From Leishmania donovani (taxonomy: Eukaryota > Euglenozoa > Kinetoplastea > Trypanosomatida > Trypanosomatidae), in NCBI RefSeq assembly GCF_000227135.1, contig NC_018262.1, forward strand, positions 5,795 through 69,794: DNA of 64,000 nucleotides, given 5' to 3'. Below the pieces are notes generated by a model that saw nothing but the letters and a program-made list of their open reading frames with translations, had not been told where the DNA came from and searched no databases. Below are positions 29,968 through 39,197 of the stretch, piece by piece (positions within the stretch are counted from its first letter, which is position 1; the number at the start of each line of letters is the position of its first letter). The translations under genes and the position numbers were made by a program.

Positions 29968-30993
29968 TCAAGATTCCCCTGCTGCTTTGTGCATTCCGTA
30001 CTCGTTGCTCGCATCTGAGCTTGGCACCCGCAGGATTCCCTGAATTCTGCTCTCCAGCTCTAACATCACCGCTTCCACGTCAATCCCTGAAAGGGATCCG
30101 ACAACATCACCAACGCTCCTTACAACCCTTCTGCACTGCAGCGCAAGCACTTTCCGCTGCATTTCCGCATGTGCATAGCTGTCCTGTTGTAAATCCATTG
30201 CTTTGCGCATGCGGCCCGCCAGATCTACTTGCTGCAGGCACAGTAGATCTTCAGCACGGTGAAGCTGCCTTTCGCGCTCTTGTTGCTCGGCAAGAAGGCG
30301 GTTTAGATGGGTTGTACTGGCGCGAAAAAAGCTGCACAGGAGACTCCCTCTCTCCTCTATCTCAGCGGCGAGGAGATTTACGCGTGCAGCACATTCATCC
30401 CTTTGTAAAAGCAGAACGTGCTCCATGCAGCGGGTCTTCAGGCCGAGATCACACCCTCGCGCCAGCAGAAGTCCATCTGTGCCGGGTACATCGTCAAGAT
30501 ATTCAGTCAGCGAGTCCTCCGTATAGCGGCTGTGCTGCAGCTCTGCCCGCACAGTCTTCTTGGACGCTGCCAGCCCTGCCTCGAACAGTGCTTTGCTCCT
30601 CTGGAACGATTTGACTTTTGCCCAGTGATGTTGATCCCTCTCCTCAAGGGCGGTCGCAAACTCGGCACACTCCCGTTCGCGCTGCTCGACCATACAAAGT
30701 CGCGACTCCAACTCTGCTGCAAGCGAATGCAAGTTCCGCTCGCGCCCCATCAAGGCGGCTTTAGCATGCCTTTTTCTATCATCAAGCGACCGGACCAATT
30801 GGTTGGCGTTCTCACCCTCTGCTTGTAGCTTGCCTTCCAAAAAGGAAATGTACTTCCTCAGCTCAACATTGGCAGACACCTCTTTTTTCAGTTGCTCTTG
30901 AAGAGATTTTGTTTGCCTTTTTTTGCGATCGCAATAACGCTTGAGAAGCCAGTCCAGCTCGTCACATTTTGTAGCATAGTCGAGGCTATTCAT
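29968..30993 (-). CDS. Coiled-coil protein, 341 aa
   Basis: 341 residues from the ATG at 30993 (MNSLDYATKCDELDWLLKRYCDRKKRQTKSLQEQLKKEVSANVELRKYI begins the helix region). Almost entirely heptad-like Glu/Arg/Leu/Gln sequence in three blocks separated by short breaks around residues 160-180 (YTEDSLTEYLDDVPGTDG). The C-terminus (GIDVEAVMLELESRIQGILRVPSSD...) is less charged. No recognised domain. Neighbouring minus-strand gene 31771-34359 is also a coiled-coil protein, so the two may be structurally related or be part of a cytoskeletal set; this is inference from position only. Confidence 0.85.
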   Translation of the reverse strand: MNSLDYATKCDELDWLLKRYCDRKKRQTKSLQEQLKKEVSANVELRKYISFLEGKLQAEGENANQLVRSLDDRKRHAKAALMGRERNLHSLAAELESRLCMVEQRERECAEFATALEERDQHHWAKVKSFQRSKALFEAGLAASKKTVRAELQHSRYTEDSLTEYLDDVPGTDGLLLARGCDLGLKTRCMEHVLLLQRDECAARVNLLAAEIEERGSLLCSFFRASTTHLNRLLAEQQERERQLHRAEDLLCLQQVDLAGRMRKAMDLQQDSYAHAEMQRKVLALQCRRVVRSVGDVVGSLSGIDVEAVMLELESRIQGILRVPSSDASNEYGMHKAAGES

Positions 30994-31770
30994 TACTGTT
31001 TTCGCAGAAAATGAGGCAGGACAATTTTGACAAGCTGAGTGGCGAGAATGCAGCGCAAGCGCGGTTGCTTAAGGAGACATAAATCAGTCCTTTGCAAACA
31101 GAAAACAATAAAGAGGGAAAGGAAAGTTGCGAGTAGGCTCCATAGTGGCACACTTTGCTTACACAGAAGGTAGCATATGACAGAAACGTTTTGATACCAG
31201 AAAGAAGCGTGCTTCGGCAGCCGAATCTTTTTTTTTTTCGAAGATGAGCACATACGACAGTGACACACTAGAGGAGAAAGTGCTGCCGTTCGTCATAAAG
31301 AGTTGAAGAAGCCCTATGGTAGAAGACACTTTTTATAGCGCCACAGACGGGTTTCGAGAATGGTTTTTCTCACTTTTCCTCGATGTCTCTATAAGGGCGG
31401 GAAGGGTCATCACAACTCACCCGCACGGAAGGGAAGGAAAACGAAAACGCCTTCACAAAACGCCTTTGAGAGGATGCGGCAATCGACTGTGAGGCATCGC
31501 GTTCGGTACATGGTCCTCGATATCCACTGCCAGAGGATAAACACAGTTGTGAAATGCCACTGACAGGTAATACTGGGCAGACAAACGCGCTGCGGATATG
31601 CCTCCGCTTAGCGACTGCAAGTAAGCACTTTGACGAGCTGCGAAAAACAAAAGGCACTATGCTGTTCACTAAATTTAGATCTACTGAACAGAGGAAAGAA
31701 AATCTAATATTTTTTTCTTTTCGTTTTCAAACGGAAAAATCTACAACCGGAAAAAGAAAACGAGATACCT
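30994..31770. other. Intergenic region, AT-rich
   Basis: 777 bp between two coiled-coil genes. A T10 run near 31230-31239 and A/T-rich patches (for example 31705-31745) are the only notable features; no gene is supported. Confidence 0.5.
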
Positions 31771-34359
31771 TTATTGCTGTTCAGTGGTGCTTGCAGCGCT
31801 GCGCTTTTTGGGGTGCCGTAAAGGGCCTTCCGTGAGATTGAGCCTTTCCATGAAAACGGCTTCAGCCTTCGGTTGTGCGGATTCTACAAACATCGATATA
31901 CTCTTCTTCAGGGTCGAGTTTTGCTTCCTCAATGTCTGCAGCTCCGTTTCTTGTGACATGGCCAGCTCCATAACCCGCTTGAGCTCGTCAGCCACCTTGC
32001 TGTGCGCTTCCCTGCGAACATTCCGGAACGCATCGTGAAGCTTGTTGTACTTTTCCACAATGATGTCACGATCGCGGATAAGATTGTCCCTTTCAGCCAA
32101 AAGCTCTTTGATGGTAGAGGCGTCACTTGCACAGCGGATTTTAAGCTCGTCTAGCGCGCCGCGCAGCTTTCCATTGTGCTCCTTTGCTGCTGCAATCGCG
32201 CTTTCCAATTCCTTTCTAGCTTTGATCTCCGCATGAAGCAGCTGCTCGCACTTTTCGCACTTCTCAACGTATGCGTTGAGTTTTCGTTTCAAGCTCTCAC
32301 TCTCCTTTCGCTTTTCAGAGAGAATTAGAGAGAGCTTGGATTCCTGGCTGCCAAGGCGCTCCTGCAGTTGTGCCGCCTGCAGTATCAAGGCAGAGTTGGA
32401 TTTATCTGCCTCTGTGTTGACAGCTTCCAATTCCTCACATCTTCTTTTGGAAAGGTCCAAGGAAGTGGATAAATTCTCGACTTGTGCCTTGAGTGCCTGC
32501 AACTCGGCTTCCGTGATTTCCAACGTCTTTGCTTGCGCGCGAAGTTCACCCTCCAGATCACTGACACTTACCTGTAACGCTGTAATCCGCACAGCAGCTT
32601 CTTGTTCTTTGTGGTTGGCTGCAGCAACATTGTGTCGCATTGAATCATTCTCTAGCTGAAGTCGTTCGTTCTCTTCACGCATCTCGTTGAGATTCGAGTT
32701 CAGCAGCTCGTCAAGCTCCCCCAGCTCCTGTCGCATGGACTCTACCTGGTCCCTCAACCAAGCGTTGTCCTTGGCAAAGGTGTCGCGCTCAAGTATAACC
32801 TCTTTGAGGTGCGCTGCACCCTGACTGAGCTGGCTTTCGAGCAGCGACAACGCCTTGCGTTGCTCGCCTACTGTCTGCTCGCTGGTACGGCACCGGCTTG
32901 AAAGCGCACTTATCTGCTCAGCTGTTTTGGCGGCGTTAAATTCGTGTTGTCGAATGCGTTCTTCGGCCCGTTCAAGAGCCCGGCAGCAATCAGAGTGCTG
33001 AGCCAGTACGGCGTGAAAACGCTGCTCAAACGCTCCGCCGATCGATGCTTGCTGGTCCAGAAGGATCGAGCTACGGGAAATCTGCTCCCTATGTGCAAGC
33101 TCCGAAAGCTGTTGCGCGCGTAGAGCGTCAGTCAGCTCCTGCACCGACAGCCACGCGGAACTACAGTTCTGCTCGGCAAGCATGCACCTCTCCGTTGAAT
33201 CGCGTTTGAAGGCTGCGAACTCGGCTTGCATCGCGGCCAAGGCGTTGGAGCTTGTCCGCTTGTGGTTATCCAATTCCATCAACGCTGTTGCGTAGCTCTC
33301 TTTGACCGCAGTGAACTCGATCTGGAGGTCTTCCTTCTGCTGCGATATCTCATCCAGCTGTTGATTTAGACGTAGAAGTTCTGCCTGCAAATCACACAGC
33401 GCCTTGCCTGTAGTTATTTCCCTGTCCTTCAACTCTATAACATCGCTTTCCAGTGTCTGAATCAGTTGCAGCTGCTGCTCTGCTGCAGTGTGCGACTCTT
33501 GCAGTGCAGAGTCGGAGGCTGTAAGCTGTTTTTCCGTACGTTCGCACTTTTCTCGGAGCTGTTGTGCTTCGTTCTCAGAGGCCGCTACACGCGCGGAAAG
33601 CGACCTCAATTCGTCAGAGAGCTGCCGCCGTTCGTCGCAGTCGCGATGGAGTTGTCGCGTCAGCTCATCTTTTGCAGAAAGAAGTTGCTCGGAGTTCTTT
33701 CGAAGTGACTCATTTTCTTCCTTGAGCTTGGCTACCCGCTCGAGCAGCCTCTCCATGCTAGAGGACACATTCTCGCCGGCGTCACGGAGAGCTTCATTTT
33801 CTGCGGTCGCCTTCGCAAGCGATGATCGCAGGTGATCAAGCGCTTCGGTGTCTTTCTTTCGAGAGGCAAGCGCAGCCTTCATCTCAGCCTGAAATTTCGC
33901 GACGAGGCGCTCGTAGTCCGCTACACGCTGGGTACACGAAGCGAGTTCGCTTCGAGCGGCGGCCAAACTTTCGGCCAGCTGCGCGTTTTGCTGCTCCAAG
34001 TTGCGGTGTTTTTGCTGCTGGTCCTCGATCTCAGTAGAGTACTGCGCGGTCAGCCGCTGCGCGACATCTAGTTCTTCTTTTAAGCACGCTACCATATCAT
34101 CGCGGTTCCTGAGTGTCGCCTTATCTGCTGCGCTTTCTTTCTCCATCACCGCTAGCTTGTGGCGCAACTCTGTGTTCTCTGCGCTCCACTGTTCTACAAC
34201 CTCGAATGCCTCATCCTTTAGCAACTTTTTCTCTTGCTCAGCACGCTCCTTTTGGCCGAGCGCAGAGAAAAGGTCGTGCTGAGCATTGCGAAGCTCACAC
34301 TCCAGCTGTGTGATGCGCTGGGCGAGAACATCGTTTATGCGGTCTTGTTTCTCTGACAT
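31771..34359 (-). CDS. Long coiled-coil protein, 862 aa
   Basis: From the ATG at 34359 (MSEKQDRINDVLAQRITQLECELR) to 31771. Essentially a continuous coiled coil: heptad-type sequence such as ELRHKLAVMEKESAADKATLRNRDDMVACLKEEL runs to about residue 830, ending with a short Lys/Arg/Ser-rich tail (HPKKRSAASTTEQQ). Chance similarity to myosin tails, golgins or SMC arms is expected, and no head, GRIP or hinge domain is present. An in-frame upstream ATG-containing stretch to 34455 is Cys/Phe-rich and excluded. It is the first gene of the minus-strand transcription unit, its 5' end being at the divergent strand-switch region. A candidate acceptor AG at 34377-34378 would give a very short 5' UTR. Confidence 0.9.
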   Translation of the reverse strand: MSEKQDRINDVLAQRITQLECELRNAQHDLFSALGQKERAEQEKKLLKDEAFEVVEQWSAENTELRHKLAVMEKESAADKATLRNRDDMVACLKEELDVAQRLTAQYSTEIEDQQQKHRNLEQQNAQLAESLAAARSELASCTQRVADYERLVAKFQAEMKAALASRKKDTEALDHLRSSLAKATAENEALRDAGENVSSSMERLLERVAKLKEENESLRKNSEQLLSAKDELTRQLHRDCDERRQLSDELRSLSARVAASENEAQQLREKCERTEKQLTASDSALQESHTAAEQQLQLIQTLESDVIELKDREITTGKALCDLQAELLRLNQQLDEISQQKEDLQIEFTAVKESYATALMELDNHKRTSSNALAAMQAEFAAFKRDSTERCMLAEQNCSSAWLSVQELTDALRAQQLSELAHREQISRSSILLDQQASIGGAFEQRFHAVLAQHSDCCRALERAEERIRQHEFNAAKTAEQISALSSRCRTSEQTVGEQRKALSLLESQLSQGAAHLKEVILERDTFAKDNAWLRDQVESMRQELGELDELLNSNLNEMREENERLQLENDSMRHNVAAANHKEQEAAVRITALQVSVSDLEGELRAQAKTLEITEAELQALKAQVENLSTSLDLSKRRCEELEAVNTEADKSNSALILQAAQLQERLGSQESKLSLILSEKRKESESLKRKLNAYVEKCEKCEQLLHAEIKARKELESAIAAAKEHNGKLRGALDELKIRCASDASTIKELLAERDNLIRDRDIIVEKYNKLHDAFRNVRREAHSKVADELKRVMELAMSQETELQTLRKQNSTLKKSISMFVESAQPKAEAVFMERLNLTEGPLRHPKKRSAASTTEQQ

Positions 34360-34527
34360 TCTCGTATCCTTGCACACTGCAGCAGCAATAAACAATGTGC
34401 GGTAAATAAAGCGAGAGTAACAGTTGACTTCATGAAGGGATTTTTGCATCCTCATTCGGTACTGAGGTGGCTCTTGTAAAGAGACTCAACATCAGTGCAA
34501 AGCAGGCTTCAAAGAAGTTGAAATTGT

Positions 34528-35107
34528 TTTTTTTTTTGTTGTCAAACCATTCATTGTGCAAGACAGCATGAGTCGGGCTCGACCCCTCCCCGGCCTCTCA
34601 CGGTCCCATCCACTCGTGCGAAGCAGCGCCAGACACCAACGCTTCAGCAACGCGCCGACTCAGTCGTCGAAGAGCACGGCCTCCCCGCCTTAAGCCCTGC
34701 CCACACCAGCTTCGCAGGTCGCCTCACAGCCGCTCCCCCACTATGCCAGTCGCCCACCTGGTGCGTCCCTCGGGGCGGCTCAGGCTCCCCACTCCAGTGG
34801 GCAGCGTGGGGGCCCGGGTAGTGCAGGTTCCAGTCACCTTGGCATTCTGCCTAATCATACGGGTGACACTAACGTGTGCACGATTGCAGGTCGCTGCGGC
34901 GCAACGCCGTCCAGGGCCTGGCCGCCGACATCTGTGGCAATGCATCGCGCTGACCCCCCCTCCGTCGTAGGCGCTCCACCCTGCCACCACCAGAAGTGGT
35001 TCCGCATTTGTCAGCAAGTAGGGGGCTGTATGGCTTTCCCATACAGAGTGGGCTACCGGGACGTAACACCACGCACTGGGGCGTCCCTCATCGTCATGGC
35101 TGAGATA
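34528..35107 (-). mobile_element. SIDER2-like retroposon, copy A (minus strand, A-tailed)
   Basis: Read on the minus strand, it begins near 35107 and ends in an A11 tract (34538-34528), as non-LTR retroposons do. The core 34569-35052 matches plus-strand positions 52134-52617 almost perfectly. Size (about 550 bp) and lack of its own protein fit SIDER2, the short degenerate retroposon of Leishmania related to ingi/DIRE elements; I assign it from size, tail and general resemblance, without a consensus at hand. It lies in the strand-switch region just upstream of the 862-residue coiled-coil gene. The ORF within it (134 aa) is a by-product of repeat sequence and not a gene. Confidence 0.7.
34569..35052 (-). 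repeat. Long inverted repeat, arm 1 (core of SIDER2-like copy A)
   Basis: 484 bp that match 52134-52617 on the opposite strand. I see about three differences (at A/G in the first seven bases, A/G in CTGTATGGG versus CTGTGTGGG, and G/A in GAAGCG versus GAAACG). The two arms are about 17.1 kb apart. Confidence 0.9.
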
Positions 35108-35372
35108 GCTGCCATGAAGGAAAAGCACTTTGGCGCGAGCACATGTATTGCAAATCTAATTCAGTGAATCTTTGAGAGCTGTGCAAAGTCCCCGCGGATG
35201 CGAAATTGTAACTGCTTCGATGTGAGGTTTTCAGAGACACCGCCTAGATCACCTGAAGCGTGTCACGAAATGCTGGTACGTCTCTGTGCCGCTCTGTTTT
35301 CTTCGACACGTGGCGCCGGAGTAGCTATGAAAACTGGGGAATCCGGTCACCTGCCGCCGTTTCTTTTAAACA

Positions 35373-35385
35373 GGGGGGGGGGGGG
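35373..35385 (+). repeat. G13 homopolymer in the strand-switch region
   Basis: Thirteen consecutive G on the plus strand, the longest of several G/C runs in the window (others at 6342-6351, 16971-16981, 46864-46874). Run length is prone to sequencing error. Confidence 0.8.
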
Positions 35386-35668
35386 TTGCGTGCGGCTTCC
35401 GGGGTTTGATGTGGTCAAGGAAAGTGTCGTGCGTTGAAACTGTAGGCTGGAATTTTGCGATTTTCGACTCTTCTGTAGCACCCCCTCCCTCCTCTGGGAG
35501 GCTGATTGCCAGAGGGGCCCGCTCTTCGATGATGCTGCTGCTATAGCGCAGTGTACAGCACTAGCTGTGGGTTTTTGAAGCACGGCGGGAGAGATGCCAT
35601 GGAAAGACCAGTAACACGTTGAGCCATTTTTTGCAGATAATGTCGTTACGACACAAAGTGCACATGAG

Positions 35669-36094
35669 TTAGTTATTTTTCGTTGTTCGGCGATCTTCCG
35701 CCATTTGGGGGACCACGGATCGCGACTTCATTACGATGCTCGGTAAAATTTTGGATGTGCATAAGTGCCTACGTAAAAGGCGTTTTTGCGGGAACACGTA
35801 TTTGAGGTGCAGGTATGAAGTAAATTTCATAACTGCATTGCGAGTAACTTTATTCAAAGCAGTGCTATAGTTGATGCGTATTCTGCATGCGCTCTGCTGG
35901 AACGTGGTGACGAATGCAAGCGACATCTTTAGCTTGTTGTCCATTTGCAAGAGCGACAGAGTTGAAAAGGAGCTTATGGGAGATGCAGCTATGATGAGCT
36001 GTTGCCAGGAATACGAGTGAATACCAAGCACGAGTGGCACAAGCCAACTGCGCATTATTTGGAAGTTCACATGCGGGATGCTGTGCTGCACCAT
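35669..36094 (-). other. 141-aa ORF in the strand-switch region, possible relic
   Basis: ATG at 36094 to TAA at 35669. The middle part (LKMSLAFVTTFQQSACRIRI, later NAVMKFTSYLHLKYVFPQKRLL) has a mixed, protein-like composition unlike the low-complexity shadows elsewhere. The A-x-x-T-x-x-Q-x-x-C-R-I helix followed by a basic strand faintly recalls the catalytic region of tyrosine recombinases carried by trypanosomatid mobile elements. There is no full domain and no catalytic set I can point to. It may be a decayed mobile-element fragment or chance. Confidence 0.25.
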
Positions 36095-36663
36095 TTTTCG
36101 TTTCAGCAAAAAAAATTATTTACGGTTTTTTTTCTGCATTTAAAACTCAAATAAATGGCGAATTTCTGCGCAGATTTCCGATTTTGTTTGCAAAATGCTC
36201 CTATTCTTGTCTTTTGGAATTTATATACTGGGAAGAGCAAATCGTTTTTTTCTTTTGCGGTCTTGCACACATGTAATGGTAACTTTTCGCCAAATTGCTT
36301 CGTGCCTGTCGCCCGCGGTAAATGCGTCAACAGGGGTAACATATGCCGCTGTACACGCTGAATTGAAAGCAAAATTTACTGCCCAAAGATGACAAACTAT
36401 GTGATGATAGGCGTTTCATGCACCGCATAAGAAAAATACTATCTTGCCAAGCGTTTGCTGCCTGTTTCCAACAGGGTTCGATGGCTGTCAAGAGCAAACA
36501 CGATATCTGACATTTATCTTTCCGATTTATTTTGCCGCGCTCTGGCTATGTCTTTATCCAAGAAACAAATTTTGGCGCGATTATCGAGCCGCGAATCTTA
36601 TCGAACAAGCCGTGGCCGTTTAATCTCAATTCGATACCTTCCTCACTCCTTTGACTTTTGAGT

Positions 36664-36676
36664 TCTCTCTGTTCAG
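36664..36676 (+). promoter_or_regulatory. Probable spliced-leader acceptor for the CTD-type phosphatase gene
   Basis: TTCTCTCTGTTCAG; the AG is at 36675-36676, 81 nt before the ATG at 36758. Typical tract and distance for trans-splicing. Confidence 0.55.
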
Positions 36677-36757
36677 CAAAGTTGTCGAATATAGAACGAC
36701 AAAAAATCCACAGTGAACCGCGCAACAGCAAAAAGAAAGCAGAAAAAAAGAATCGCG

Positions 36758-37480
36758 ATGAACAAGCAGCGCATCCGGGGCGAATCCTTTAAACAGGAGT
36801 ACCAGGCAGCTGGTCGCCACCGCACCAATCGCAAGCGCGACCCGTCGATGAACAAGACCGATCCTCATCTCGTTATTGCACCTCAAGCTGAGATATACCA
36901 GGGGAAACTGGTTCTAGTTCTTGATCTTGATGAGACGCTGGTGTTCGCTCGTAGCGGACCTCTTTATGCTCGACCTGGGATTCCTGAGTTCTTTCAGATG
37001 TGCAAGGACAAAGGTATCGAGGTTGTTGTGTGGACGGCTGGGTTGAAGGCCTATGCGCAAGCTATTGTGTCGAATATCGACACATGTAATGCTGTCTCAC
37101 ACTGTATATACCGTCACAACAAGTGGTTCAACGGCCAGCCGGGCTATCGCAAGGATCTGAATGCTCTTGGTCGTCCTCTCGACCGCGTTCTCATAGTCGA
37201 AAACACTCCGGATTGTATTCGAGGCTATCAAGACAACGGCATCCTTGTCAGCGATTACGAGGGTGGCGACGGAGAGGACAACACACTGTATGCGCTAGCA
37301 GAGCTGGTGAAAGTTCTCAGTGAAAGCGATTTTACTGTTCCGCAGTTTATCGCGAACTGCGAATTGCTGAAGCGTGAGCCTGTAATGACGGACGTTGGGG
37401 ACTACATTAATGCATACACGCTTGATACCAACTGCTTTGATCCTGCGCATGTTCGTGTTAACCGAGATTTGCAAAGGTAG
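36758..37480 (+). CDS. FCP1/SCP-type (CTD small phosphatase-like, HAD) phosphatase
   Basis: 240-residue Mg-dependent aspartate phosphatase of the HAD superfamily; relatives dephosphorylate the RNA polymerase II C-terminal tail or other phosphoproteins. The catalytic motif is D56-L-D58-E-T (VLVLDLDETLV), followed by RPGIPEFFQMCKDKGIEVVVWTAGLKAYA (motif II region), the YRKDLNALGRPLDR lysine segment, and LIVENTPDCIRGYQDNGILVSDYEGGDGEDN. The position that is usually Asp in the '[LV]DN/DSP' metal motif is Glu148 here. A basic N-terminal extension (1-45) precedes the domain. The true start is the ATG at 36758, not the upstream GTG. First gene of the plus-strand unit. Trypanosomatid Pol II lacks the heptad CTD, so the natural substrate is open. 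Confidence 0.9.
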   Translation: MNKQRIRGESFKQEYQAAGRHRTNRKRDPSMNKTDPHLVIAPQAEIYQGKLVLVLDLDETLVFARSGPLYARPGIPEFFQMCKDKGIEVVVWTAGLKAYAQAIVSNIDTCNAVSHCIYRHNKWFNGQPGYRKDLNALGRPLDRVLIVENTPDCIRGYQDNGILVSDYEGGDGEDNTLYALAELVKVLSESDFTVPQFIANCELLKREPVMTDVGDYINAYTLDTNCFDPAHVRVNRDLQR

Positions 37481-39197
37481 ACTGGCTGGCACAGTGTTGT
37501 TTCTACTGCTTCATCTTTCGTCGAAGATGCAGACATTGGCTCACACTCGAAATCTACACTCAAGCATATTTTTCTGTATTATTTTTTTTTATCTATTTGC
37601 TTGTTTTTGAAAGACTTTGCCCATGTTGTATGGCGATGGTGCGAACGTCAACGTGATGTTGCCTCGCTTCTGCAGCTTTTTTTTTGTTGCTGTTGTCGAT
37701 GAGGAATGTTTTTGTCTGCCAAAGGAAAAATGATATCCTTTTCCATCTCATCAGTCAAGCCATTTAACCCGGGTCCTCTTGCTGCTACTCCCGGTGTCTC
37801 TTTTTTTTCGCGCGCAGTACATACTCTTGTTCGGGAGGCCAGTTCAATGAGGAAAAGGAAAGCGCAGTTACACGAACAATTCAGTGGCACTTCCACATTA
37901 TTGTATCAGTCCATTTTTGAGGGAAAGCCAACAAGTAGCCTTTTTGTGTTACGTTTGCTGAGTGCGTTGTCTTTTAATGCGAACTGCTGTTTTCATATTC
38001 TGCTGTTTTGCTCGTTATTTGTGTCATCAGCAGCGAGAGTGACGGTGTTAGGGATGGGTAAGCGGAAGCGCTTCGCGGGGTGAAGTGCTGTGAACTGCAC
38101 ATAAGCGTGCTACCGTTTTGTCGAATCAACGCTTCCTGTTGAAAAGAGTTTGATGGAGGATCTGTGGTATTTTGCAAAGAGAAAAACGATTCAACTGTGT
38201 TTACACAATTGTTTCTATTACTTTTTGCTTAACGTTTCGTTTGGTGTAGCCTGTTTGTTGTCATTCGCGTAAGCTGCTTTTTAGGTGAGGATAGGGGCTG
38301 ACCTCCTGTTGTGTGTACATGTGCCTGGGACATGATAGATCGACAAGAAATCAGAGCATGCCCGACGCCGGTTTTATTCGTCATTATTGCCATCTCTGAA
38401 AAAAAAAAAAGGCTGTCTTCCACGGTGTGCTTTTTTTTTTCGTATGCGCATGCGCCATGTATCAAATGGTGAATTTGATGTCAATGCTTTTTTTTTTTCA
38501 TAACTGATCTTTATCTCGGGTCGATTAAAGAGTCATCTCTAGGGTAGTTTGGACTCTGCACCCTTGTGCTGCGTGTAGTCTGGCGGAACAACAAAAAAAG
38601 ATTCTCTTCGCAACCTAAATGATTGCATCCGCGAGCGCTAAAGTTTGCCTGTAAGCAGGCTTCGCTAGATTTATCTCTGAGCTTTAAAGAGCGGCTCGAA
38701 ACACTGATGCTTCTTTCTCAAACTTCCCATTCCTGCTGGTTCTAACTTTCTTCTTTTAGAGTCTTACTCATGGAAGAGGAAAAGTCAAATTACATTCTTT
38801 GCTCTTCAAAGGCACCCCGGCTGTCCGCCTAGAAACCAAAATCAAAGCAAACATACGTGAAAACAAAAAGTCTGATAAGGCTCTTCCGCATTTAGGCGCT
38901 GCTGCTTTCTGCTCGCTATTGCTCGCAATCGAGCCGAGCATTGTTCACCACGATTTGTAGACTTCTATGGTGCTCAGTGGCGCACTGTGCTGGTGCAGCG
39001 ATCATTATCTTTAACCGGCACAACACGCGTCGCTCAGACATCAAGTGTACATATAGAACGAAGACCCATAAAGGCTCTGTAGACACAGCAAAAAGGAGCG
39101 GCACAGGGTTTTCTGCTTTTTGATCCGTTTTCCGTGATCTGGAAAACTAAATAGAAAGTTGTATTGGCAACCCTTGTTGCGAGGTTTTGCTTGCGTG
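37481..39197. other. AT-rich intergenic region
   Basis: 1717 bp, clearly AT-richer than other spacers, with many T8-T11 and A10 runs (for example 38399-38410, 38428-38440, 38488-38499). It contains the long 3' UTR of the phosphatase gene and splice signals for the next gene. ORFs up to 125 aa (37706-38083) are Phe/Ser/Leu-rich and not convincing. No gene is supported. Confidence 0.55.
39106..39154 (+). promoter_or_regulatory. Candidate spliced-leader acceptor for the 2135-aa coiled-coil gene
   Basis: A T/C-rich stretch (39108-39140) is followed by AG at 39153-39154, 44 nt before the ATG. A second candidate, TTCTTCTTTTAG, lies at about 38749-38760 and would give a 5' UTR of about 440 nt. Confidence 0.4.

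Larger units (their letters stand above)
34360..36757. other. Divergent strand-switch region (probable Pol II initiation zone)
   Basis: All supported genes to the left are on the minus strand and all to the right on the plus strand, so this 2.4-kb interval separates two head-to-head polycistronic units. In Leishmania such regions are bidirectional RNA polymerase II start zones marked by acetylated H3 (established knowledge). It holds a SIDER2-like element, a run of 13 G (35373-35385), AT-rich tracts (36100-36250), and minor ORFs. No tRNA gene was recognised. Confidence 0.85.

Noticed and set aside
34724..35128. 134-aa ORF (minus) and its 106-aa twin at 52142-52462 (plus)
   Set aside because: They share an identical stretch only because both lie in the SIDER2-like core; such elements encode no protein.
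34360..36757. tRNA or 5S genes in the strand-switch region
   Set aside because: No sequence with paired A and B boxes was found by eye; short GGTTCGA-like words (for example near 36475) lack the rest of a tRNA.
37706..38083. 125-aa plus-strand ORF after the phosphatase gene
   Set aside because: AT-rich, Phe/Ser/Leu-dominated, no domain; more likely 3' UTR.
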